Positions 13,001 to 21,400 of a stretch of DNA of 64,000 bases are shown here, piece by piece. Position 1 is the first letter of the stretch; every line of letters begins with the position of its first letter. The translations under genes and the position numbers were made by a program. The DNA lies in the NCBI GenBank assembly GCA_964019055.1, contig OZ025221.1, positions 6,974,468-7,038,467 on the forward strand, written 5' to 3'. This DNA comes from Anthopleura xanthogrammica. Its lineage: Eukaryota > Cnidaria > Anthozoa > Actiniaria > Actiniidae. The notes under the pieces were generated by a model, which was given only the letters and a program-made list of their open reading frames with translations, was not told where the DNA came from and did not search any database.

Positions 13001-15200
13001 AGTTGTAACATTATTTTCCTTTTAAGTTTGAAAATTAAGGGTTTTCTTAGATTTTTATCCTGTTCAGAATGGATAGATAGAAATGGATAGAGCAGATTTC
13101 GTATGACTGTGAAAAGTTCAGTGCCATGTGCCGTGATGTTTTTTTATATCATTTTGATTGGCTGATTTTTTTCTCACATAATGTAATTGGTCTGGCATAC
13201 TTAGTCAGTGTGTGACAGTGTCTGTGCCATGTTTCTTGCATTTGATTGGATTAAGTAAGCGTGCCTTGCCGTGACCGTGATGTTTTCTAGATTTTTGATT
13301 GGCTGTCTTTTTGTCATGACCATGTTCGTGCCATGAGCTTAAATTTCACAGTCATATGAAAACTGCTCTAAGATGGATGGATGCATGAGATTAATAATGG
13401 GAATGGGAATGGAATACAATGAGAATGGGAAAGGGATAGAATAAGATGATACTGCAGGTGTTGTACATTTCTTTTTCGAACAGTCTCTTTTTTTATCATT
13501 TTAACAGGGAAGGCCTCAGTAAGTTGTTACTTATTGCCATCATCCTTGTGGTATTCTTGGCTGTGATACTACTCTTGATCATACCCATGTGTAAAAGGTT
13601 GGTAAAGTTTGATGACATCCCTTTTCATACTGGTAATTCTGCAACCTACCAATTCCAGACATCGTTAGTGTCTGGCGATTTGATGTCTTGGCAATTTTGG
13701 CTTCCATCAATCAAATTTACGATAGTCCGAGTTCATTCCATAGACCTTTCCGTAGTCTTCCCACAATCCCTTATGATCCGAGCATGAGGTCGAGGTCAGG
13801 GTAAAATGTGCATAAAAATGTATAAAAAATATGCAAATTTTACCCTGACCTCGAGCTCGTGCTGGGATCATAAGGGGTAAAGGAAGTCCAATGTGAAAAT
13901 TGTTGTCTAGACGAAAACATTTTGGTGACTGGGTTACCTATGGTCAGGTGTACCCCCCAGTATACCTCCTCTTAACCAAGCCTTCCCTTGGGTATATGTC
14001 AAACCATGGTACAAAATAATGCTTATGTAAGACTACTTATAGTTTATACTGTACATTAATTGGATGCATTTGTACTCTGCCTAATTTAGAATCCATCGTC
14101 AAAAGAGGACAGGGAATGCCGTAGGTTCTATGCTGAGTGGGTAGGTTTAAACAAATTAATAACAAGTGTAAAAATAAATTAAACTGTCGAAAATATCGAT
14201 GTGTTTTAGCAAAGTTGACACTATAATGTTGGATGTGGGATTTAGATAACTGATATGAATGAGATTTATTATAATTGTTATTTTTTCATTTGCTATTATT
14301 TTCTTTCCATTTTATAGAGATCAGTCATTAGAAACAGAATATCACTCTGTTACTTCTGATGATGAAAGCCTGCCATTAGTACCAAGTTCTCCACCACCCC
14401 CTGTAAGTCTATAAATATCATCATGTATCTTGGTGCTTGATATTCAGCAAAGCATACCGTAGTGTCACATGTTGAGGGGGATGCTTTAGAGATATTCTAT
14501 GCTATACACAGTGTGAAATCTATATGCTAGATGCAATTTTGTAGCCTGTGTTGTGGTCCTTTGGATTGGGGAGGGGTTGCAGGGCTCGAAATAACAGCCA
14601 GTCAACGGACAATATCCGGCCAGAATTGCAACTTATCCGGTGAAATCTTTGCCTTGCTAGTTATTTTGACCAGTAATGTTGAGCCAGAAATATGGTATGA
14701 TCAAGCTTAAACTAATTTGGCTGATCATAATGATGTGACTGAACAGCCATTATTTCAAGCCCTGGGATGGGTGGGAAGAGAGAGGAAGTGGATTGGAAAG
14801 ATAGAAGAGGGGTGAGAAGATAGAGAAATGGGGTGGAAAGATGGAGGAAGGAGGGCTGGGAAGAGGGAGGAAGTGGGTTGGAAAGATAGAGGAGGGGTGA
14901 GAAGATGGAGGAATGGGGTGGAAAGATGGAGGAAGGAGGGCTGGGAAGAGGGAGGAGGCATTGGGAGAAGGCAGTGTCAATGTGATTACTGGCCTCTCAT
15001 TGTTATCTCTCCTCATACTTTTTTTTCAGTACGAGGCTGTAGCACCCTCTGATTATCAGTTTCATTCATGTCAAGAAGAAAGAAATCCTGTCAACTCATC
15101 TACACAGCTGGAAGACAACCAGCCTAATAACATGGCCCCACCCCCACCCCGTGGGGAGATTGCAGACAACCCAAGGAGAGTCGTCATAATGGCATTCTGA
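7013..15200 (+). CDS. TTYH: Tweety-family membrane protein (TTYH), complete
   Basis: Fifteen phase-consistent exons: 7013-7144, 8345-8538, 8942-9053, 9322-9524, 9694-9789, 10227-10299, 11048-11123, 11535-11590, 12099-12161, 12749-12859, 12957-12997, 13508-13597, 14090-14140, 14318-14402, 15030-15200; 517 residues. The N-terminus (FFHSLSHVNFNF...F.P...DYQQ) matches the tweety signature HLLHQLPRADFQL...EYQQ. Five hydrophobic segments fit the tweety topology: ~52-75, ~94-118, ~215-237, ~243-271 and ~390-413. A long extracellular segment follows TM2, and the SDLCVNPRKT motif after TM4 corresponds to SDFCSNP of vertebrate TTYH. Several NxS/T sites lie in predicted extracellular regions. The cytoplasmic tail has SSPPPPY (458-462), a PPxY motif; in vertebrates TTYH2/3 use such motifs to bind the ubiquitin ligase NEDD4-2. 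Tweety proteins are linked to volume-regulated anion currents or lipid handling; the exact activity is debated. Single cnidarian TTYH; not assignable to TTYH1, 2 or 3. Confidence 0.9.
10025..10190. mobile_element. MITE, GGGCTcgAAATAAyrGCCAGTCA family
   Basis: Begins 'agggctaaaaataatggccagtca' and ends 'ggctggtgactggttgttactttt', an imperfect inverted repeat. It shares the interior 'aaatctttgccttgccagtcattttgaccag' with 14,582-14,763. Lies in TTYH intron 5. Confidence 0.65.
10337..10509. repeat. Foldback element in TTYH intron 6
   Basis: Left GTTTCCTGTGCCATCCTGTA and right ...GACAGCACAGGGAAC are imperfect reverse complements extending about 55 bp, including 'aaggtagccatgcct' against 'aggcatggctacctt' and 'atgatagaga' against 'tctctatcat'. 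Non-coding. Confidence 0.7.
10730..10902. mobile_element. Foldback MITE with ~37-bp near-perfect arms
   Basis: Left arm 10,730-10,769 (AATAAAACAGCTTTTTCAAT, then gctccgttcagtaataaag) and right arm 10,864-10,902 are reverse complements with one or two mismatches. The spacer carries a TGTGAGAAGCACACG-type sub-hairpin. Lies in TTYH intron 6. Confidence 0.8.
11333..11487 (-). mobile_element. tRNA-derived SINE, minus orientation
   Basis: On the minus strand the head GGTAGCATAGCAGTGAGAGC resembles a Pol III A box and GGGTTTGAGTCCCGC a B box. They are followed by the family's central domain (ggttctctcctatgcttcaagggttttctccc...). Lies in TTYH intron 7. Confidence 0.75.
11895..12052 (-). mobile_element. 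SINE copy, minus orientation, degenerate head
   Basis: Contains 'gatttttatggagggaggaaacc' and 'ccggagaaaacccttgtagcaggagagagaac', the reverse of the central domain shared by the other SINEs here. The tRNA-like head is decayed (gggctcaaaccagtgaccc). Lies in TTYH intron 8. Confidence 0.65.
13087..13371. mobile_element. Foldback MITE, TAGAGCAGTTTTCGTATGA family
   Basis: The left end TAGAGCAGATTTCGTATGAC and the right end (13,345-13,371) are reverse complements over 27 bp with few mismatches. The interior is rich in 'gccgtgacc' and 'gattggctg'. Lies in TTYH intron 11. Confidence 0.75.
13768..13876. repeat. Short perfect-type hairpin in TTYH intron 12
   Basis: CCCTTATGATCCGAGCATGA... pairs with ...TCGTGCTGGGATCATAAGGG; arms of about 48 bp with few mismatches around a ~15-bp loop. 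Candidate MITE or structured RNA. Confidence 0.75.
14582..14763. mobile_element. MITE, AGGGCTCGAAATAACAGCCAGTCA family
   Basis: Starts AGGGCTCGAAATAACAGCCA and ends with the imperfect reverse complement (ccattatttcaagccct). Same family as 10,025-10,190 and 54,991-55,160. Lies in TTYH intron 14. Confidence 0.75.
14764..14968. repeat. Polypurine tandem repeat (~85-90 bp unit, 2 copies)
   Basis: G/A-only tract with repeated 'ggtgagaagat.gag.aatggggtggaaagatggaggaaggagggctgggaagagggagga'. The ORFs over it on both strands are low-complexity artefacts. Confidence 0.8.
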
Positions 15201-15307
15201 GAGATCTGTGATGCTGTAGAATCCAAAACACAGCAAGCCCAACCACTAAGTTAAAAAACATTTTGAGCAGTTCTTGATCAATAGAGGTTTTTGGTTTCTA
15301 TTCACCA

Positions 15308-15452
15308 AATCGAAATATGACGACCAATTTGAATAACTATTGTTTTGGACTGACTAGCCTCTCATACATGTAAAAACGCTTTTATGTTTCCACATGAACA
15401 CGAGGCTAGTCAGTACAGAACAGTTATTCAAATTGGTTGCCATATTTCGATT
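15308..15452. repeat. Long hairpin in the TTYH 3' region
   Basis: AATCGAAATATGACGACCAA... (15,308 on) pairs with ...TTGGTTGCCATATTTCGATT (to 15,452). Arms are about 60 bp, including 'ggactgactagcctc' against 'gaggctagtcagtac'. It begins about 108 bp after the TTYH stop and precedes the AATAAA at 15,486, so it would be transcribed in the 3'UTR. Confidence 0.8.
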
Positions 15453-15485
15453 CAATGCATATAATTTTAAATAATTTAATAATTA

Positions 15486-15491
15486 AATAAA
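15486..15491 (+). terminator. Putative TTYH polyadenylation signal
   Basis: AATAAA 286 bp after the stop codon; further AATAAA signals follow near 16,023-16,030, so a longer 3'UTR is possible. Confidence 0.4.
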
Positions 15492-16062
15492 TCCCACATT
15501 AATATAATTTAAGAATATCAATTATTTTAGTTTAAATTTCTCTTATTTTTACCTAAATTCTTAAAATGTAAGTTTGCCTTACATTCAAGAAGTTATTAAG
15601 AAATAACTCTATAAATCTCGCTTTCTGACTGGCTGTGGGTGCATGCTTTATGGGAACACACAGCATGCATTCAGACTTTCTATTGCGTTTTTCATGTCCA
15701 CTCCACAACGAGTCGTGCCTCTCTTGGAACTCCTGCATGCTTTATAATAGCACAGAGCATGTGCGCACATTTTTTATTTCTTCAATTTGTCTTCCTCTGG
15801 TACGTACTGGCTGGTAAAAAAAATTGAGCAAAAGAATCTGGAGTACAAGGTTTGCTTTAACCAAAAGCTTTTAAAAACCAGCTAAATTTTATTATGAAGT
15901 GTTATTAAGAACTTTGTATAATTTTTTTAGGGGGAGGTGATTCTTATAGATATCAGGGTATGTAGATATTTGTATTATAGTCAGATAATTTATATAATTT
16001 ATGTGTCTATATAGAAGTTACTAATAAATAAAGATTTAATGATTATCATTTTATAATAAAAC

Positions 16063-16133
16063 GAAGAAATGATGCTCTTGGGAATGACATGTCTGAAATG
16101 GGAAAACATCACACCAAGATGAATTAGGTCTAT
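16063..16133. mobile_element. Partial MITE, AATAGACCTyTTTAGCTTGGG family (right half)
   Basis: 'gaaatgatgctcttgggaatgacatg' and 'tgaaatgggaaaacatcacacc' match the right half of the family seen in full at 21,998-22,200. It abuts the next element. Confidence 0.55.
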
Positions 16134-16712
16134 TTAAGGAGGCTAGAAAGGGTTTTGGGACTTGCATATAGACTTACAAAAATGACCCTGAAAAACTTTA
16201 TATAGCTAATATATGACGGTAAGTTGACCCAGAAGACGAAAGACCATAAAGTAAAGGTTGGAACGAAAAGAAAAATATGACGTAACACGTTGCTATGACA
16301 ACGATAGAACACTTCAAATGTGTGCAAAGTTTTTCATTTAAAAAATCATAACTCAAAAACCGCACGGTGAAAATCCTTTAAAATTGGCATGTTTGAACCT
16401 CATGATCCAATCCTTGATTAGACCGAAAAAGAAAAAATTCTGTAATGAGGAATTCTCAAAAATCAATGAAGTTTATTTCAAAACGTTCCCCATTACAGAA
16501 TTTTTTATTTTTTTCTTAGCACTTACGAACCATTAAATAAAAGCCACATGCAAAGTTTTAAGATATTTTACCGTCCAGTTTTTGAGTTATTTTAGTTTAA
16601 GTATGAGGTTTTTAGGGACAAAATTTTCCTATTCCATTTCAAATGATTCAGTGCTACGTCATTTAGAGAGCGCGCGCGCTCGTTCAAGGAAAACCATTTC
16701 GAGCCTCCTTAA
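16134..16712. mobile_element. ~580-bp terminal-inverted-repeat element, TTAAGGAGGCT ends
   Basis: The left end TTAAGGAGGCTAGAAAGGGT and the right end (16,690-16,712) are reverse complements over about 23 bp with few mismatches. There is a second inner inverted repeat (AAAATTCTGTAATGAGGAA against TTCCCCATTACAGAATTTT, ~16,435-16,508). No ORF above chance. Non-autonomous DNA transposon. Confidence 0.7.
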
Positions 16713-17252
16713 GACTATACACAACATAGATATTGAATTTTATTTCATCAAAGAATCGTCAAAAATTGATATTTTCATTAAGGAATTTATATTCTTTATT
16801 AATGATACCTATTTGGGGAGTGTAGATCATTTATGACATTTCCTTGAAAATAAGTGCCCCACCTGGCCCCGCCCGAGGTCCCCCTCCCTCTCACAGTCCA
16901 AGCTGAAAAATATTTTCCTTGATAAAATTCCCACTCTGAAACTCCATAAAAAATCTTGTGAAAAATGCCTAGAAGTGAATGTGACTAAAGCTACTGTTAG
17001 CCCACCCCTCCCTTCAAAACACATTGTCATCATTGGTAAACACTCATGTAGAAAAGAAAAATATTCTGTCAAAATTCAACATTTTACAAATTATTTGTGT
17101 ATTTCTAATTTAATTTATTTTGTAATCTTATCCAGTAAAGAGAGGCTCTTGCTCACTCAAGAAAGAATAATATAAAAATAAATTTATAATTTTTACTGTA
17201 ATAGGCTTTTTTATAAATTAATACATTTTCATTACCAGTAGAGTACAAACAC

Positions 17253-17462
17253 TAGAGCAGTTTTCGTGTGATTGGGAAACCTACGGTACTGACTTACAGC
17301 ACGCACACGGTACGACATGCTGTAACATTGAAATGGCTTCCTATTATCTTCTAGTAATTTATCCAATCAGAACGCGTAGTTACAGCTACGGTAAGATACG
17401 GTACGGCTACAGTACGACTATGAATTAGCCGTATCGTTTCCACTCATACGAAAACCGCTCTA
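17253..17462. mobile_element. Foldback MITE, TAGAGCAGTTTTCGTATGA family
   Basis: The left end TAGAGCAGTTTTCGTGTGAT and the right end ...CATACGAAAACCGCTCTA are reverse complements; the interior carries repeated 'tacggtacgg' motifs. Sister of 13,087-13,371. Confidence 0.8.
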
Positions 17463-17612
17463 AAAGCGTGCAACCCAAAAAGTGCAAAATTATGTTAATT
17501 GTATTGTTTCATTTAGTAGGTACTATTTCAGGGACCGCGGAGGCGGGGGACCTCGAAGCTTATTCATCATCATCATCATCATCATATTCCATTATTTATC
17601 CATTAGCATAGG

Positions 17613-17990
17613 CTACCTATTATCTTCATCGCTGAAACTTTCCTGATTGTCATCAACAGTCTTCGTATTCAATGCCGTACCATCCTTTGGTATTCCATCA
17701 TTGTCGTGAGGTGGTGGCGCTTGCATTTCATTTTCCGTCTCAGAGCCGTTGCTTTGTCCTCCGGATCTAACACAGCAGCATAATAAGATGAGGACGGCAA
17801 TGACCCCTATTACAACGCCGGCTATTTCCCAATCGCTTAAATCTGAGGATGTATTCTCTGAGGAATCTGATCGCCATGATGACCATGATGTTGATGAAGA
17901 ACGTCGTCTTCGTGTACTAGTATTTGCATCGGCCAGAAATCCATTCAGAACGATGAATAAAAGCAGAATTTTTAAGCCTAGCTCTGTCAT
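17613..17990 (-). CDS. Small predicted type I membrane protein, single exon (unrecognised)
   Basis: 125 residues from ATG at 17990-17988 (context ACAAAATGA) to TAG at 17615-17613. Residues 1-23 (MTELGLKILLLFIVLNGFLA...) look like a signal peptide. A Ser/Arg-rich ectodomain follows with a basic RRRR run (about residues 27-30) that could be a furin-type site, and an NTSS glycosylation sequon. Residues ~56-76 (IAGVVIGVIAVLILLCCCV) are a transmembrane helix ending in CCC, a likely palmitoylation cluster. The cytoplasmic tail is acidic and Ser/Pro-rich with APPPH. The layout fits a small single-pass adaptor or receptor-like protein; I do not recognise a family. Single-exon structure among intron-rich neighbours is unusual. 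It is divergent from NUP85, 449 bp between start codons. A retrogene or an orphan gene are both possible. Confidence 0.6.
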   Translation of the reverse strand: MTELGLKILLLFIVLNGFLADANTSTRRRRSSSTSWSSWRSDSSENTSSDLSDWEIAGVVIGVIAVLILLCCCVRSGGQSNGSETENEMQAPPPHDNDGIPKDGTALNTKTVDDNQESFSDEDNR

Positions 17991-18439
17991 TTTGTAAAAT
18001 GTATCGCGTGCGTCTTTTCTTGCTGGTCGCTGCTAGGATGCAATAATATTCGATTGTTCACTACGCCTCTCATCACGGAGTTAAATTCGTAATTAATTTT
18101 ACAGGAAGTCTTTGCCTGTGCGATCGATTTAATAAATTCCAACTAATGGGGGGGAAAGAAAAAAGAAAACCCTTGAAAGAAGGCGTTTCTGGTAGAAATA
18201 ACAACCGATCGCGAGTGCCAGGTATCGTTGCATTGCGGGATGTCTATAGAGAATCAATTACTGGAGATTAAAGGCCGTTAAACCATTGAGAACATTTTTC
18301 GTTGTATTTAAGTATTTTTGTGAGCAGTTGGACCCGGAAGTTACAGATAATGAGATTGGGCTGCCTGTGTGTTTTCGATAAAGTGAATGGACTTCCTGTG
18401 GTTTCTGTTTATTACCCATCATCCCATGGTGCATTCAAA
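17991..18439. promoter_or_regulatory. Divergent promoter: small membrane protein / NUP85
   Basis: 449 bp between opposed start codons. On the NUP85 side are GGGCTGCCTGTGTGTTT (18358-18374), CTTCCTGTGGT (ETS/RUNX-like, 18392-18402) and CATTCAAAATGGCGG (18432-18446), which overlaps the start codon and resembles a YY1 site. The same three motifs in the same order precede ASPSCR1. Confidence 0.55.
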
Positions 18440-21400
18440 ATGGCGGGCAGATCTGAATCGAGCATGGAAGAAAATGCACTCGTTACGGTGAGAAAAACTT
18501 GCTTTAACTTCACATTTATCTCTTAAGGGGAAAACAAAACCTTTACCACATTCTCTTAAAGCGTTCTCTCGGTTTTTGTGTTGTATAAAAAATTTTAAAA
18601 CTAAAAAAAACGATCATTTTTTGCGAAAGTAAGACTTGTGGCTGTCATTCGTCTAAAGTTGTACTGTACGTGCAGCTTATGCCTCAAATAATCATTTGTT
18701 TTTAAGATCTTATTTCAGAGCAGGCAAAGTCTCTTTTTACATATGATTTTGTCACCAGACTGCTTTTATTTCCGTATTAAAACTAGCAGTTGTGCAAGGA
18801 AAACAAGCCAGTGATCTTGTTATCTTGAACTGCTTTCAAGCTTCCTATTCATATTTTTTTTGTGACCCCTTCATGAATTTTTGTTGACCCCCCTTTCCTC
18901 TCATTCTTGCCAGCTCACCCTCTGGTATAAATAAGTGAATTGTCCCAAATAAATATACTAGCCTTTCCTTGTCTTAAGATCTGTTTATTTACTCATACCT
19001 CCCTGATTTATTGTTTTGATCCTGTCAGCTGATACCAGATTGTCAAGCTGGGGGTAAGATCACTGGGCATTGGTCAACAGGTCATGGGATAACAGTCCAT
19101 GCGTCAGAAGGAAAGCCAACATCAGGTGGGTGTAGAGCTGGTTTTGTACAACTGTAAAAATGCATGTACAGAGGGAAAAAAGAGAGGGAGCAGCTGGAAG
19201 GCTTTTTAAAACCTCTCCATGTTTATGATAGTGTAAAGACATTTTTATTTTTTTTCATTTTGCAGCTCAACCTTTAGGCCATTATCGTTTCCCAGTGTTG
19301 CATGAAGTCAAGTGGCATGCTGACGTACATACCACGATAATGCGCAAGCTGATTAATGAAACTCATGGTAAGTCCTTCTCTTTGCCAGCAGTTTACATGA
19401 TGAGATGCCCACAAATGGATTAGTGTAACCTGGGTAATATGATAACCTGGTAACCTGATATACTGTTAGCTTGACTACTTATCTCATGCCCTTCTAGCAA
19501 GAGAAGTTATGAGGGCTACAGTATTGTCATGTTTCTTTGGTTTATCAAATTATCTTCATATAAATGTTTTTCTTTCAGGAATATTTTTAGACCTTCAACA
19601 GCTACCAGAAGCAGGAGGGACTTCTAGAAAATCAAGGTAGATATGTGATTATCAACACTTTGCAGTGCTAAAAATATTGGCTGATGGCCAGACATGGTGA
19701 CTGGCCACATCAAACTGATCAAATGTGACCAGTGTTGAGAATTACGGCAGCTTAATAGCCACACATGATAACTGGCCATATCAGGCTGATCAAATGTGAC
19801 CAGTCAAGAGGAAGGTCTAAGAGGCATCCATTGACTAACTGTTTTTTGTCCTGCTTTGAATTTTGAATCTCAATTTTAACTTTCTTTCTCTTTCTTTTTT
19901 CTATTTTAGTTTACTAACAATTAGCAGAAGGTATCGAGCTGTGCTGAGGTCCTGCTTGCTGCAGCTAAAAGACAAAATAGGTATGAATTAGAAAATTAGT
20001 GTTATGTCCATTCAAGCTTCTACATATAGACTGACTTTGGTCATTTTGTCTAGATATTGAGCCTATGGCTGTTGATGGGAATCAAAATACTAGTACACAG
20101 GTAAAACTGCTTTGCTTTACTATGAATGTCTTTGATTTCATTGCTTCTTGTACTGTATATGTAATGTCTGGAATTTCATTTATTGTTGCAGAAGCAGTTG
20201 TTGACCTTTATAGAGCTTGTGTGGCATCTGTGTGAAATACTCTTCATAGAATCTCTGCCAGGTAAAGAATACTTTTTTTAGTCTCTCAAATGCAAAATTC
20301 CAATTTGATTTGGGAGTTAGCCATGCCCAAACTTAGATCAGCCCAGGGGTTGCTTCAGGGTTAGATTTGTGAGTTAGCCATGCCCTGACTTAGATCAGCC
20401 CAGAGGTTGTTTCAGGGTTTGATCTGTGAGTTAGCCATGTCCTGACTTAGATCAGCCCAGAGGTTGTGTCAGGATCTGATCTGTGAGTTAGCCATGCCCT
20501 GACTTAGATCAGCCCAGAGGTTGTGTCAGGATCCGATCTGTGAGTTAGCCATGTGTGGTCAGCCTAGAGGTTGTTTTAGGGTTTGATAAAATGTCAAGAT
20601 TTTCAGTCAGAGCAATAAGGTCTGTCATCAAGGAACCACTTAAAGAAGTTCTACACCTATCCCCCAAAACCTACCCCCCTCCCCCCCCCCCCCCCCCCCC
20701 ATACACACACACAAACAATACATACTATCCCTTGGTTTGTTTTGCCATTGTTCTTGCTGATCCTCAGGAGGTGCTGTCCTGCCAAGACTTCTAGAATGGT
20801 CAAAGACTGAGGACACAGACAAATACGTTGCACAAGTGCTACAGTATCCTGCACCTCATGAGAGCCCTGCCTACTGGCCTGCTGTAAGTTTAGTTACTTA
20901 CTTTAGTTACTACTTATTTCAGTTTTCCAGTGTGTCTGAACTGGTTACTAACATTCGTTCATGACACATATCTGTATGAAGAAGCATGGGTGGCATAGTT
21001 GTGAGAGTGCTCGACCGCCTCTCACCAATGTGACCTGAGTTCAAGTCCTGCTAGGCTTGGTTTCCTATATGAGAAGCTAGTTGGTTCTCTCCTGTGCTTC
21101 GAGGGTTTTTCTCCAGGTTCTCCAGTTTTCCTCCCTCCACAAAAATGAACTTCTAGATCCCAATTCAATTATAGAAGAAGGGCCAAAGGTTTGTTTAGCC
21201 CCATAAAGGTCGGACGCAAATGTTTTATCTCACTTATCAAAGGTTTAGGATAGTTAGGTCATGTGTTACTTAAATTTTCAAGATAAAAGCACTTTTTGCC
21301 AAGAAAATCTGAGTTAAAAGTATGCAAATCAGGACGAATCTCTTGCCAATTTAAAAACTCGGTCATGGTTGTGATTTTCTATTGTGTTTAGCCTTATGAA

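Noticed and set aside
18302..18439. Upstream in-frame extension of NUP85 (MRLGCLCVFDK...)
   Set aside because: The frame is open but does not resemble NUP85; the ATG at 18,440 has a better context and the following residues align with the human N-terminus.
20308..20582. Regularly spaced repeats as a possible CRISPR array
   Set aside because: Units are contiguous with no unique spacers and lie in a eukaryotic intron.
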